The translations under genes were made by a program, and so were the position numbers. From Phaseolibacter flectens ATCC 12775 (GTDB lineage Bacteria; Pseudomonadota; Gammaproteobacteria; Enterobacterales; Enterobacteriaceae): a stretch of DNA of 64,000 bases. The DNA lies in NCBI RefSeq assembly GCF_000518745.1, contig NZ_JAEE01000009.1, forward strand, positions 1 to 64,000. Reading direction: 5' to 3'. Each line of letters opens with the position of its first letter. Positions within the stretch are counted from its first letter, which is position 1. The notes under the pieces are model-generated. The model did not search any database. It had not been told where the DNA came from and saw nothing but the letters and a program-made list of their open reading frames with translations. Positions 20,375-31,394 of the stretch are shown here, piece after piece.

Positions 20375-21460
20375 ATGGCGCTAAGTAGACTGATTATTAA
20401 TCATTTTCGTAATATTGAATATGCAGAGTTAGAACCCTCGGCTAGCTTTAATTTCTTAGTGGGTCCCAATGGCAGTGGCAAAACCAGTGTGCTGGAGGCC
20501 ATTTATACCTTGGGGCATGGCCGGGCGTTTCGAAGTCTTCAAGCTGCGCGGGTGATCCAGCATGAGCAACCGTCTTTTGTTTTACATGGACGTTTAAGCG
20601 GTTTACAACATCAACAAACGATAGGGCTGCAAAAAGATCGTCATGGCAGCAGCCAAGTTCGTATTGATGGGACCGATGGTCATCGTGTGGCGGAACTGGC
20701 ACAGTTACTGCCGATCCAATTGATTACCCCAGAAGGTTTTACTCTACTGACAGGGGGACCTCGCTATCGCAGAGCTTACATTGATTGGGGATGCTTTCAT
20801 CGTTATCCTGGATTTTTTTCGGCGTGGAGTGATTTACGTCGTGTATTAAAGCAGCGTAATGCAGCTTTGCGCCAAGTGACAAGGTATGCACAAATCTGGC
20901 CTTGGGATCAGGAACTGATTGACCTGACTGACAAAGTGAATCACTGGCGCACTGAATACAGTACAACCATTGCCAGTGAGATCAGTACCACCTGTCGCCA
21001 GTTTTTACCTGAATATGACCTGCGCTTTTCTTGGTTACAAGGCTGGGATAAAGACAGTGATTATGGCACTCTGCTGGAACGTCAATTTGAGCGTGATCGC
21101 GCCCTGACTTATACCTCTAGCGGACCTCATAAAGCCGATTTTCGTCTCCGTGCAGCCTCAACGCCGGTTGAAGATTTACTTTCACGAGGACAATTAAAGT
21201 TATTAATGTGTGCTTTACGTTTAGCACAGGGTGAGTATTTAACCCGACAAAGTGGAAGACCCTGTTTATACCTGCTGGATGACTTTGCTTCAGAATTGGA
21301 TGAGCAACGCCGTCAATTATTAGCATCTCGTCTAACTGCAACACAGGCCCAAGTTTTTGTCAGTGCGATCAGTGCTGAGCATATCGGTGATATGAAAGAT
21401 GAAAAGGGCAAGATGTTCAGCACAGAACAGGGTAAAATAGCCGTTCAATCTATTGATTAA
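20375..21460 (+). CDS. recF: DNA repair and replication protein RecF
   Basis: ATP-binding SMC-like protein that with RecO and RecR loads RecA onto gapped DNA. It is 361 aa (E. coli 357). Walker A is GPNGSGKTS (about 30-38), the signature is [19 protein letters not shown], and Walker B is [12 protein letters not shown]. The frame is open back to 20285, but family similarity starts at [14 protein letters not shown], so I use ATG 20375. The 106-base gap after dnaN is long for this operon and contains a possible 11-codon leader (20335-20370). Confidence 0.95.
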   Translation: MALSRLIINHFRNIEYAELEPSASFNFLVGPNGSGKTSVLEAIYTLGHGRAFRSLQAARVIQHEQPSFVLHGRLSGLQHQQTIGLQKDRHGSSQVRIDGTDGHRVAELAQLLPIQLITPEGFTLLTGGPRYRRAYIDWGCFHRYPGFFSAWSDLRRVLKQRNAALRQVTRYAQIWPWDQELIDLTDKVNHWRTEYSTTIASEISTTCRQFLPEYDLRFSWLQGWDKDSDYGTLLERQFERDRALTYTSSGPHKADFRLRAASTPVEDLLSRGQLKLLMCALRLAQGEYLTRQSGRPCLYLLDDFASELDEQRRQLLASRLTATQAQVFVSAISAEHIGDMKDEKGKMFSTEQGKIAVQSID

Positions 21461-21469
21461 AATGAGTGA

Positions 21470-23887
<2,418 letters not shown>

Positions 23888-23972
23888 TCTAGGCTAACCT
23901 CAGGGAGTTTACAGCGACCTGCGTTGGACATGGCATAACATAGCCCGTTTATAAATAAATAGGCAGAGCGAG

Positions 23973-24004
23973 GCAGGTAACGAGTTTTCGTTATCTGCTT
24001 TTTT
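23973..24004 (+). terminator. gyrB terminator
   Basis: A 10-bp stem (GCAGGTAACG at 23973-23982 with CGTTATCTGC at 23989-23998, one G-T pair), a six-base loop and a run of six T. It lies 85 bases after the gyrB stop and ends the dnaA-gyrB operon. Confidence 0.88.
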
Positions 24005-24052
24005 GTTGGAAAAATTGAACTGAACACCATGGTGAAAAGTAAGGAATAAAGC

Positions 24053-24868
24053 ATGACAATTAAACTTATTGCACTGGATATGGATGGTACCGTACTGGAT
24101 CCTCAGCATACTATTACTCCTGCTGTTCATCGTGCTATTGTTGATGCCGCATCTCGCGGGATCAAAGTTGTTCTTACATCAGGACGACCCTATATCGGAA
24201 TGAAAAAGTACATTGAACAGTTAGGCCTTGATCAAGCGGGGCAGTATTGTATCAGCTATAATGGCGCCTTGGTGCAGTCGGCTCAAGATGGAAATACGTT
24301 ACTTGAAACCAGCTTGAAGGTAACCGATTATCAACGATTCGAACAATTATCTCGTCAGTTACATGTTCATTTTCAAGGATTGACTCGTCATCACCTTTAT
24401 ACTTCTAATCAGGATATCAGCGCTCATACTGTGCATGAAGTGGAAGTGACAGGGATCCCTCTGCGTTATCGTGCGGTGGCAGATCTCCCTGCTGATCAGC
24501 ATTTTATGAAGCTAATGATGGTGGATGATCCTGAACAACTCGATCGGGCTATTGCGGCGATCCCCGCTGAGCTTTATCAAGATTACACCTTAGTTAAAAG
24601 CTCCGATCACTACTTGGAAATCTTGGATAAAAAAGCGAATAAGGGGGCTGCCATCCAACAATTGGCGGCAAAATTGTCAATTAGGTCGGATCAGGTTATG
24701 GCGATAGGGGATCATGAAAATGATATTTCCATGGTTACTTGGGCTGGATGTGGCGTAGCAATGGGGAATGCCATTGAAAAACTGAAGCAGCAGGCAGACT
24801 ATCAAACCGACCGTAATGATCAGGATGGGGTAGCGACTGCCATTAAACGCTTTGTACTTGATCACTGA
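24053..24868 (+). CDS. yidA: HAD-family sugar phosphatase YidA
   Basis: Cof-type HAD phosphatase acting on small sugar phosphates and related compounds. It is 271 aa (E. coli 270). Motif I LDMDGTVLD (nucleophile Asp near residue 9), motif II TSGRPY, motif III Lys in ILDKKANKG and motif IV GDHENDISM are all present, with a type IIB cap in between. It directly follows gyrB, as in E. coli. The true substrate in this organism is not known. Confidence 0.93.
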   Translation: MTIKLIALDMDGTVLDPQHTITPAVHRAIVDAASRGIKVVLTSGRPYIGMKKYIEQLGLDQAGQYCISYNGALVQSAQDGNTLLETSLKVTDYQRFEQLSRQLHVHFQGLTRHHLYTSNQDISAHTVHEVEVTGIPLRYRAVADLPADQHFMKLMMVDDPEQLDRAIAAIPAELYQDYTLVKSSDHYLEILDKKANKGAAIQQLAAKLSIRSDQVMAIGDHENDISMVTWAGCGVAMGNAIEKLKQQADYQTDRNDQDGVATAIKRFVLDH

Positions 24869-25391
24869 GAAAAATGACGGCGCTGCTGTAAGCGTTGCCT
24901 ACAGCAGCGATAACAGAATAAATAACTTAACCGATTACTTAGCAGTAAGTTAAAGACTGAGTTAAATAGTAACAAGCGCGTTTCTATTCAATAGTTTACC
25001 TTGTGATAATTTTTCTCAGCATTATTGGTTAATTTACGATGGCCTGACACTGCTATTATTTAATCATGTTAAAGATCAGTTGTAGTTAACTGTTCTGTAA
25101 GGTCTTATAACAAGGCTGTAAATATATTATTGGCGAGTTGCGCGATTTGTTTATCTCCTTACATTGACGTGCTCTATAACTCATCTTTCGATATACAACC
25201 TTCTCGTCTTTATATTTTCGACGAGTTCGTGTTAATCGGGATAGCTTCGCTACGTCATCTGATGCCGAACCTATAAACAATATTTTATCACTAACACTGA
25301 GCTGAGTGATTACATCGAATTGGCTTATTCCTTGTATTTTAGCAATTTTTGTCAGACCGTTAATTTAGTTTTGAATATTAAGGATCAGATT
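24869..25391. other. Gene-free spacer after yidA
   Basis: About 520 AT-rich bases. It begins with a hairpin (24881-24909). The rest contains no convincing gene; an in-frame minus-strand stretch at 25086-25280 has no ribosome binding site or recognisable product. The promoter of the DUF1471 gene must lie in the last 150 bases. Confidence 0.4.
24881..24909. terminator. Hairpin after yidA
   Basis: Perfect 10-bp stem CGCTGCTGTA (24881-24890) and TACAGCAGCG (24900-24909) with a nine-base loop, 12 bases after the yidA stop. There is no T-run on the plus strand; five T precede it when read on the minus strand. Probable yidA 3'-end element. Confidence 0.5.
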
Positions 25392-25604
25392 ATGAAAACA
25401 TTTATTTCATTATTTACTGCTGCACTGTTCTCTGTGGTTTCTTTTAATGTGATGGCCGAAAGTATTACTGCGACAGCCAGTACTCTTGATGGCGCAGAGG
25501 CAAAAATTGCGGCTAAAGCCAAATTGGCCGGTGCATCATCTTATAAAATAACCAGTGCTCAAACGAATAATCGTGTTTATATGAGCGCTGAAATTAATAA
25601 ATAA
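25392..25604 (+). CDS. DUF1471 (YhcN/BhsA-like) secreted small protein
   Basis: Small periplasmic protein of the YhcN/YdgH/BhsA/McbA (DUF1471) family; members are linked to stress and biofilm responses but their biochemistry is unclear. It is 70 aa: a signal peptide (residues 1-22, ending NVMA before ESIT) and one DUF1471 domain (TASTLDGAEAKIAAKAKLAGASSYKIT, shown only in part). I start at ATG 25392, with AGGA seven bases upstream, not at an upstream in-frame ATG that would bury the signal peptide. A strong terminator follows. A second family member lies at 59248. Confidence 0.85.
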   Translation: MKTFISLFTAALFSVVSFNVMAESITATASTLDGAEAKIAAKAKLAGASSYKITSAQTNNRVYMSAEINK

Positions 25605-25637
25605 TCACTTAACGCGCATATAAAATTCGATAATAAT

Positions 25638-25663
25638 AAAAAAGCTGTCTTATCAGCTTTTTT
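25638..25663 (+). terminator. Terminator of the DUF1471 gene
   Basis: AAAAAAGCTG at 25638-25647 pairs with CAGCTTTTTT at 25654-25663 around a six-base loop; the T-run is part of the stem. It is typical of a bidirectional Rho-independent terminator, 33 bases after the stop. Confidence 0.85.
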
Positions 25664-26012
25664 ATTAGTTTTATTTTGACAGAATGCTTTTGTTAGCTAA
25701 GAAATAGAACGGTATTTTTAAATTCATTTAAAATTTAATTCAGCTATTTTAACATGATTTTATTGAATGTAACCCCTGCCGCTTTTCCTAGGAGCAGACC
25801 GGCTGTTGAGGCGTTAAGCCGTCGCATCATCACGATGACAATATACTGACTTTACCCGCTTTTAGTGATCAATCACCGGGATATATAGCTGAGCCGCGAT
25901 GTTTTATGGGTCATATCGAAACAGCGATGGCGTTGTGCAAAGCAAGTGAATGTCGGATGACGAGCAAGGTGAAGAAGGCGCCTGCCAAGTGGTGGAGAGG
26001 GGATTGAGATCA

Positions 26013-26050
26013 ATTGAAAGGGCAGCCAACTGCGTTGTTGCCCTTTCAAT
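26013..26050 (-). terminator. Hairpin downstream of the Bor-like gene
   Basis: A perfect 12-bp stem, ATTGAAAGGGCA (26013-26024) and TGCCCTTTCAAT (26039-26050), with a 14-base loop lies 12 bases past the stop of the minus-strand lipoprotein gene. No separate T-run follows. Confidence 0.6.
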
Positions 26051-26062
26051 GTCTCACGTCGT

Positions 26063-26356
26063 TTACTTAGAACAATAAACGCGAGCTTCTTTTGGTGTGT
26101 AAATACCGAAAGTCACAACACCCAGCAGGCAATCAACGAAGGTTTGTTGTACCTCTGTTCTTACCACTTTATCCTCGCTACCACACACCTGTGCGGCATC
26201 AATTGTTTTTTGCTGACCAATACCAGAGAGGAAGAAGTGATGTGTCGCAATATGTTGAGGTTCTGCAGGCATTGGCGCGTTTTTAATGTTAAATGATTGC
26301 TGTGCACAGCCTGAGATCATTAATGCCAATACAGCCATGAGAGAGATCTTTTTCAT
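26063..26356 (-). CDS. Bor-family outer membrane lipoprotein
   Basis: Small lipoprotein of the Bor (Lom-associated serum resistance) family first known from phage lambda; 97 aa. A lipoprotein signal peptide ends LMISGC (Cys near residue 16), followed by AQQSFNIKN, then the family core THHFFLSGIGQQKTIDAA, CGSEDKVVRTE and FGIYTPKEARVYC. Where lambda/E. coli Bor has a Gly (VNGLLG), this one has Cys (VDCLLG), giving an extra cysteine. I start at the ATG 34 codons inside the longest frame because that places the lipobox normally and AAGGT lies just ahead. No phage genes adjoin it. Confidence 0.88.
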   Translation of the reverse strand: MKKISLMAVLALMISGCAQQSFNIKNAPMPAEPQHIATHHFFLSGIGQQKTIDAAQVCGSEDKVVRTEVQQTFVDCLLGVVTFGIYTPKEARVYCSK

Positions 26357-26583
26357 CTGATACCTTTTCAATTTATGTTGAAATGCCCCTAAAGAAGGAC
26401 AGGGAATTTTTGCTGAAGGATAGACTTTTTTTATTTTAATTGATACTTTTTTTTGCAAAAGGTGCGGTAATAACTGATCGTCATGATAAACAAGTGACCT
26501 GACAGGCGATTGTGTCTCGGGGGGTAGCCAGCAGGCAAGGATTAAGGCATATTGACAAAAATATCGCCCAGAGAGTCACAGAA

Positions 26584-27846
26584 ATGCAAGAAATCCAGAT
26601 AACCTTTGCTCCGCGTCATCATCAGTTAACCAATGCCCAAGTTTGGACAGCAGATGGTCAATGGCTTGTGTATGATCTTCGTCAACAGCAATCGGTTTTT
26701 GATGGTTCGCGCATTGAACGTGTTAATGTGGTGGATGGACGAGTAGAAATCTTATACCAAGCAGAACACGGGGCTTTTGTGGGGGTAGTAACCGCCAGTC
26801 CGACGTTGCCTGAGCGTTATGTGTGTATTCATTCCCCAGAATATCCCGATCAACAATGGCAGTATGATTTCCACCATCGTCGTGGCGTGATTATCGAGGA
26901 TAATCGCGCCACGACGATGGATGCTCTGGATATTACGCCTCCTTTTACGCCTGGCGCCTTGCGCGGCGGCAGTCATGTACATATGTTCAGTCCAGAAGGC
27001 GATAGGATAAGCTTTACGTATAATGATCATGTGATGCATCAGCTCTCTGCTGAACAGGATTTGCGTAATGTAGGGGTGGCTGTGCCGGCAGGGCCGGTAC
27101 AAGTGGTTGCCGACCATCCACGTGAATACAGTGGCAGCCATTTTTGTGTCCTCGTCTCTGATACTACGCCCAATCCGATTGCCGGGAGCGATCAAATTAA
27201 TCGTGCTTATGAAGAGTCATGGGTTGGGATCAGAGGCTATCAGACTGCCGAGGGGCATTGGCAACGTTGGGCGCTGGCCTTTATTGGCGATACCCTAAAT
27301 CAAGCTGGTTTAATCGTGCCGGAGGTCTTTATTGTTGATTTACCCGAGCAGGATAGCGAGTTTAGCAAATCGGGTAGTCGACCATTAACGGGGACAATAC
27401 TTCAGTTACCCGCACCACCAGCGGGAGTGAGACAGCGGCGTTTAACCTACACCCAAGGTTTAGCTCGACAACCTAGGCATTGGTTAAAAAGCGCGCCTGA
27501 TGGCAGTGCCATCGGATTTTTGATGGCTGATCAGAATGATATCATTCAGTTATGGACAGTACCGCCAACGGGGGGGGATATTTGTCAGGTGACATTCCTT
27601 GAGCATTCCATTCAGTCCGTTTTTAGCTGGCACCCCCAGGGTAAACACTTGGCCTTTATTTGTAATAATCAATTGATGTTATGGGATATTGAGGCTGGAA
27701 AGTCAATGGCTTTAACGGCATTCAGTCTAGTTGCACCTTGCGCAGAAGCCGTGGTCTGGTCACCAAATGGAGAAGCAATTGCGTTTATGCGAGAAATTAG
27801 AGGGTATCGACAACTCTGCGTGGTGAAAGAGATTTTTTTGTCCTGA
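26584..27846 (+). CDS. yidR: DUF3748 beta-propeller protein YidR
   Basis: Homologue of E. coli YidR, 420 aa (E. coli 415), of unknown biochemical role. Beta-propeller (TolB/WD-like) repeats are visible as recurring units such as VWTADGQWLVYD, HVHMFSPEGDRISFT, HWLKSAPDGSAIGFL and FSWHPQGKHLAF; no signal peptide is seen. The frame is open upstream to 26512, but similarity and a GAGAG site favour ATG 26584. The stop abuts yidQ on the other strand, one base away, as in E. coli, where yidR and yidQ are also neighbours near ibpA. Confidence 0.88.
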   Translation: MQEIQITFAPRHHQLTNAQVWTADGQWLVYDLRQQQSVFDGSRIERVNVVDGRVEILYQAEHGAFVGVVTASPTLPERYVCIHSPEYPDQQWQYDFHHRRGVIIEDNRATTMDALDITPPFTPGALRGGSHVHMFSPEGDRISFTYNDHVMHQLSAEQDLRNVGVAVPAGPVQVVADHPREYSGSHFCVLVSDTTPNPIAGSDQINRAYEESWVGIRGYQTAEGHWQRWALAFIGDTLNQAGLIVPEVFIVDLPEQDSEFSKSGSRPLTGTILQLPAPPAGVRQRRLTYTQGLARQPRHWLKSAPDGSAIGFLMADQNDIIQLWTVPPTGGDICQVTFLEHSIQSVFSWHPQGKHLAFICNNQLMLWDIEAGKSMALTAFSLVAPCAEAVVWSPNGEAIAFMREIRGYRQLCVVKEIFLS

Positions 27847-27847
27847 C

Positions 27848-28168
27848 TTATGATTTGTTGTTAGGTATTTTATCTTTTGGGATCGCTAAAGCATCAACTT
27901 CACTCTTCAGAGATTGGTGGCCTTTACTGTTTTTGTTAAAAAAATCCCAAGGTAATAGCAGGGTATCCATGACCACCGTAAAAGGGTAGTCTAGCAGCGC
28001 CAATGAGGTCAGCATCCAAGACTGATGGTCATTCATGATTGTTTGATTGTTGGCCCGAGTGCCCGGGTAATAGCCTTGATCACTGCCGCTGTGGGTCATC
28101 ATACTCGAGCAACTGCACAATGTTGAAATAAAAATAAACAAAAGTAGCCGCGGATAATTTATCTTCAT
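27848..28168 (-). CDS. yidQ: Lipoprotein YidQ (DUF1375)
   Basis: Small outer-membrane-type lipoprotein of unknown role, 106 aa (E. coli 110). The lipobox is STLCSC with Cys near residue 18-20, followed by SSMMTHSGSDQGYYPGTRA and the family core SLALLDYPFTVVMDTLLLPWD (partial). It converges on yidR and is divergent from ibpA, with the heat-shock promoter in the spacer. Confidence 0.88.
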   Translation of the reverse strand: MKINYPRLLLFIFISTLCSCSSMMTHSGSDQGYYPGTRANNQTIMNDHQSWMLTSLALLDYPFTVVMDTLLLPWDFFNKNSKGHQSLKSEVDALAIPKDKIPNNKS

Positions 28169-28306
28169 TCACTTTTTCCTTGTTGGTGCGAGAGACAGCA
28201 GAATGTGGTCGAGCGTTGTGTAATTTTTATACTATATCATTAATTATTTAAATATATTCTTTTTCTCTCTCACTCTAACACAATTCTCTTAATGTGAGTG
28301 CCTTGG

Positions 28307-28334
28307 GTTGAAAATGTTAAGCGTGCCCTTATAT
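28307..28334 (+). promoter_or_regulatory. Probable sigma-32 promoter of ibpA
   Basis: GTTGAA (28307-28312), a 14-base spacer, then CCTTATAT (28327-28334) compared with the heat-shock consensus CTTGAA-N13/14-CCCCATNT: 5/6 and 6/8 matches. It lies about 100 bases upstream of the ibpA start, as expected for a long thermometer leader. Confidence 0.65.
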
Positions 28335-28405
28335 TAAGTATTCACGTTGCTGTAAAGGACGTGTTTCTTTTACTGTCTGTCCCAATGGGAAGGCTGACTT
28401 ATTAT

Positions 28406-28425
28406 ACTTGCTGATGATCAGGAGT
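28406..28425 (+). promoter_or_regulatory. ROSE-like RNA thermometer hairpin at the ibpA start
   Basis: The leader segment TTGCT (28408-28412) faces the ribosome binding site AGGAG (28420-28424). Pairing gives U-G, U-A, G opposite G, C-G, U-A, then G-C and A-U closing a three-base loop: the same pattern, including the G-G mismatch, that defines the last hairpin of ROSE thermometers of small heat-shock genes. ATG is seven bases further on. Heat opening of this stem would free the ribosome binding site. Confidence 0.8.
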
Positions 28426-28431
28426 GATTTT

Positions 28432-28854
28432 ATGCGTAATTTTGACTTATCCCCGTTATACCGTTCAGCGATTGGTTTTGACCGACTGGTCAACTTATTG
28501 GAAGCCAATCAAAATCAATCTAATGGCGGCTACCCTCCTTACAATGTGGAGCAAGTCGATGATACCCACTATCGTATTACTATTGCTGTCGCCGGTTTTT
28601 CACAACAAGAACTTGACATCACTTTCCATGATAACATGCTGATCGTTCGTGGGGCGCATAGTGAATCAAATACTGAACGCCACTATCTTTATCAAGGCAT
28701 TGCCGAACGCGATTTTGAGCGTAAATTCCAGTTAGCGGATCATGTTCATGTCCGTCATGCCGATTTGGTTAATGGATTACTTAGCATTGAACTAGAACGT
28801 ATTGTTCCTGAAGCCATTAAACCTAGGCAGATTGCTATTAATGCCGGAAAATAA
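28432..28854 (+). CDS. ibpA: Small heat shock protein IbpA
   Basis: Cytoplasmic holdase that coats aggregating proteins under heat stress for later rescue by DnaK and ClpB. It is 140 aa (E. coli IbpA 137), starting [19 protein letters not shown]. The alpha-crystallin domain spans about residues 35-125 and the C-terminal anchoring motif is IAINAG after PRQ, matching I-x-I/V. I take ATG 28432 because of AGGAG at 28420. There is no ibpB after it: a terminator follows directly. Regulation by a sigma-32-like promoter and a ROSE-like hairpin is visible. Confidence 0.96.
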   Translation: MRNFDLSPLYRSAIGFDRLVNLLEANQNQSNGGYPPYNVEQVDDTHYRITIAVAGFSQQELDITFHDNMLIVRGAHSESNTERHYLYQGIAERDFERKFQLADHVHVRHADLVNGLLSIELERIVPEAIKPRQIAINAGK

Positions 28855-28905
28855 CGCTATATTATCGATACTATATCAATAATATAAAATAAGGCTATGT
28901 ATCAT

Positions 28906-28947
28906 ACCGGTCGGTAATGGTTAGTTTAACCGTTTTTTCCGACCGGT
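28906..28947 (+). terminator. ibpA terminator nested in a larger palindrome
   Basis: The inner stem GGTTA (28919-28923)/TAACC (28927-28931) is followed by G and six T (28933-28938), a usable plus-strand terminator. This unit sits inside a perfect 9-bp outer repeat, ACCGGTCGG (28906-28914) and CCGACCGGT (28939-28947), which could form a competing larger hairpin, also on the minus strand. Confidence 0.7.
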
Positions 28948-28969
28948 GCGCAGTGAGGAGGCTGATCGT

Positions 28970-29578
28970 TTAACAAACTGAGAGTTGACAGGTTAAGCGA
29001 TCGTCAAGGGATAGTTGAATATGATCATGCTTTGTCAGTTTACCGACGCCTTCCGGAGTACCAGTAAATATCACATCACCTTGTTTTAATTCAATAAATT
29101 GGCTAATGAAATGGATGAGGTCGGCAAAGCTGAAGATCATATTTGCACTGCTACCTTTCTGACGTACCGCGCCATTCAGTTGCATTTCAAACGGGATCAC
29201 TTCAGGTAGTCTCGTCTTGTCAATAAACTGAGAAATAAAGGCGGAATGCCTAAATCCTTTCGATAATAACCAAGGCAGTTGCTTTTGTTTGAGGCGGGAT
29301 TGAAGATCCCTTGCGGTCAAATCAAGACCGATTGCCACTGCATCATAGTAATCATCGGCTTGTTCTAAAGGAACAGTAAATCCATCGCGTGAAATACGAA
29401 TGACCAGCTCGGTTTCAAAATGAATCTCCGATGAAAATGCGGGTAGCGTAAAATGATTCGAAGTAATGAGTGAGCTGGTCGGTTTACTGAAAATGATAGG
29501 TTCCGCTTCTACTTTGTTGCCGAGTTCATGTGCATGAGCGGTATAGTTTCTTCCTACGCAATAAATAGTGTTTATCAT
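28970..29578 (-). CDS. Fumarylacetoacetate hydrolase family protein (YcgM-like)
   Basis: Member of the FAH fold, 202 aa, a short single-domain type like E. coli YcgM (about 219 aa). The family elements CVGRNYTAHAHELGN, IFSKPTSSLI, the metal ligands in EIHFETELVIRI (Glu...Glu) and TARDLQSRLKQKQLPW with Asp, and FTGTPEGVG are in order. These enzymes are typically acylpyruvases, oxaloacetate decarboxylases or related hydrolases; the substrate here is unknown. AAGG seven bases upstream favours ATG 29578 over the GTG two codons earlier. It is followed at a distance by no co-directional partner. Confidence 0.85.
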   Translation of the reverse strand: MINTIYCVGRNYTAHAHELGNKVEAEPIIFSKPTSSLITSNHFTLPAFSSEIHFETELVIRISRDGFTVPLEQADDYYDAVAIGLDLTARDLQSRLKQKQLPWLLSKGFRHSAFISQFIDKTRLPEVIPFEMQLNGAVRQKGSSANMIFSFADLIHFISQFIELKQGDVIFTGTPEGVGKLTKHDHIQLSLDDRLTCQLSVC

Positions 29579-29730
29579 CGACACGCCTTTAATCTGCAGT
29601 ATGAGTCAGGTGCCCTCTTAGCAGAAGGAGGGCAGGGATGAGTACCAACAAGCCCATCATGGGGCAACACAGCATAAGCAAACAGACGATAACAGGCCTA
29701 TGTTTGGCTAACCCATTGACACGCAGAGTA

Positions 29731-30693
29731 TCATAGATTAACCCGATTGATCTGCAAGTTGCCGTTTAAACCTTGCAGCAGGTTCTCTAGCGCATCACAT
29801 TTCATGGCATAACGGGTTTCATGAGTGGCTGAACCGATATGTGGCAATGTGACAACATTGGGTAAGCTGGTTAGCATTGAGTCGGCAGACAGGGGCTCCT
29901 GCTCATAAACATCCAAACCTGCACCGTAAATCCGCTTACTTTGCAATGCTCCAATCAAGGCGGTTTGATCGACAACGGCTCCGCGTCCGGCATTAATCAG
30001 AATGGCGCTTGGTTTCATCAGGGATAATTGCTGGTGGCTGATGAAATGATGCGTTTCAGCGCTTAATGGTAATACCAAACAAACAAAATCACTGCGATTG
30101 AGAAGCGAATCTAGGTCACAGTAGGTCGCTTTCACGTCTTGCTCGGCGTCTGAGTGTTGTGAACGAGAATGATATAAAATATCCATCCCAAATCCATGGT
30201 GTGCACGTTTAGCTAAAGCCAGGCCGATCCGTCCCATCCCAATGATACCCATCGTTTTATGATGCACATCCATGGCGAGAGGCAAATCTTGAGGATGGTG
30301 TTGCCAGCCGCCCGTTTTCACCCAGTGATCCATCGCAGGAATGTGGCGTGCTGTGGCAAGGACGAGTGCCATCATTGCGTCTGCCACTGTCTCAGTGAGC
30401 GCGCTAGGCGTATGGGTTAGGAGGATTTTACGTTCGGTGAGGGCTTGCAGATCAAAATTGTCATAGCCTGCGGAAATGGTAGAGCAGACACGCAAGGCTG
30501 GCATTTTATCGAGTAAGGCACGTGTGACTTTGCAACCGGAACCCATGAGGCCTTCTGCACGCTTGAAGGCTTCAGCATGGTGTTCAACCGTGCAGGGACT
30601 GAGATCCTTTACCTTCAATAGTGTTGTATGCTGATGCAATTTCTCTAGGAGTTGTGCTGGTAGGTCAGAATACAAAATAACGGTTGGTTTCAT
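29731..30693 (-). CDS. ghrB: Glyoxylate/hydroxypyruvate reductase B-like dehydrogenase
   Basis: NAD(P)H-dependent 2-hydroxyacid dehydrogenase that reduces glyoxylate and hydroxypyruvate in E. coli. It is 320 aa (E. coli GhrB 324). The substrate-side N-terminal domain is followed by the Rossmann motif GIIGMGRIGLALAKRA (about 147-162). The catalytic Arg (INAGRGAVVD), Glu (VYEQEP) and His (LPHIGSATHETR) are present. It closely follows GhrB throughout, though other family members (2-ketogluconate reductases) are nearby in function. Confidence 0.88.
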   Translation of the reverse strand: MKPTVILYSDLPAQLLEKLHQHTTLLKVKDLSPCTVEHHAEAFKRAEGLMGSGCKVTRALLDKMPALRVCSTISAGYDNFDLQALTERKILLTHTPSALTETVADAMMALVLATARHIPAMDHWVKTGGWQHHPQDLPLAMDVHHKTMGIIGMGRIGLALAKRAHHGFGMDILYHSRSQHSDAEQDVKATYCDLDSLLNRSDFVCLVLPLSAETHHFISHQQLSLMKPSAILINAGRGAVVDQTALIGALQSKRIYGAGLDVYEQEPLSADSMLTSLPNVVTLPHIGSATHETRYAMKCDALENLLQGLNGNLQINRVNL

Positions 30694-30827
30694 CGGGGAC
30701 TCTCATTGATTAAGGTATAAAATAACTGACCCTCAGCCGAATGGGGCTGCGCTTTGTGGTGGTACAGTAACAAGAGCAAACGAGATTAAGTATTGACGTT
30801 TACTCGAACGCTAAGAGCACTTTTTCT

Positions 30828-31394
30828 TTAACCATTTTCAGGGTGGCAATGGCACTGTCGTTCATGGTCAATCAGTAAGCCACAGGCCTGCATAAATGAC
30901 TGGCATATTGTTGGGCCGACAAATTTAAAACCATGCTGTTTTAGGCATGTTGACATCTTCGTCGATCGATCTGTTTGTGGTGGGATCTGTTTAAAATCAC
31001 TGTAGTGGCTGATTTTGGGCTGTCCTCCCACAAACTGCCAGATAAATGAGACAAATTCGATCTGTTGATGCTCCATCTTGAGCAATGCTTGTGCATTGGT
31101 AATGATCGAGGCAAGTTTGCTGCGGTTTCTTATTAGCGTGGGGATCTGTAAACGTTGCTGTAAGTCTTGAGCGGTCATGGTTGCAACTTGCTCAGGGATA
31201 AAATCGTAGAAATACTGGCGATAGGCTTGGCGACGTTTTAAAATTTGTAACCATGACAACCCAGCCTGCTGTCCTTCTAGGCAAAGCATTTCAAACAGCT
31301 TATTACGATCTTTGATGGTTTTTCCCCACTCATTATCATGATAAGCCAGATACTCAGGATCAGCACTTACCCAGCCGCAGCGGATTTTAGTCAT
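30828..31394 (-). CDS. tag: DNA-3-methyladenine glycosylase I
   Basis: Base-excision repair glycosylase that removes 3-methyladenine. It is 188 aa (E. coli 187). The zinc-binding N-terminus RCGWVSADPEYLAYHDNEWG (Cys6, His19) and the C-terminal His/Cys cluster DHERQCHCH are intact, as are FEMLCLEGQQAGLSW with the base-pocket Glu/Trp residues and the helix-hairpin-helix region. Confidence 0.95.
   Translation of the reverse strand: MTKIRCGWVSADPEYLAYHDNEWGKTIKDRNKLFEMLCLEGQQAGLSWLQILKRRQAYRQYFYDFIPEQVATMTAQDLQQRLQIPTLIRNRSKLASIITNAQALLKMEHQQIEFVSFIWQFVGGQPKISHYSDFKQIPPQTDRSTKMSTCLKQHGFKFVGPTICQSFMQACGLLIDHERQCHCHPENG

Larger units (their letters stand above)
25605..26062. other. Spacer between the DUF1471 gene and the Bor-like gene
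   Basis: About 460 bases with a terminator at the left end and a hairpin at the right. The middle (about 25780-26010) is visibly richer in G+C than its flanks and includes a 33-codon reading frame (25906-26007, MGHIETAMALCKASECRM...) with no recognisable ribosome binding site. It could be a gene remnant; I cannot name it. Confidence 0.3.

Noticed and set aside
25086-25280. 64-codon minus-strand frame
   Set aside because: No ribosome binding site, no recognisable family, AT-rich intergenic composition; likely chance.
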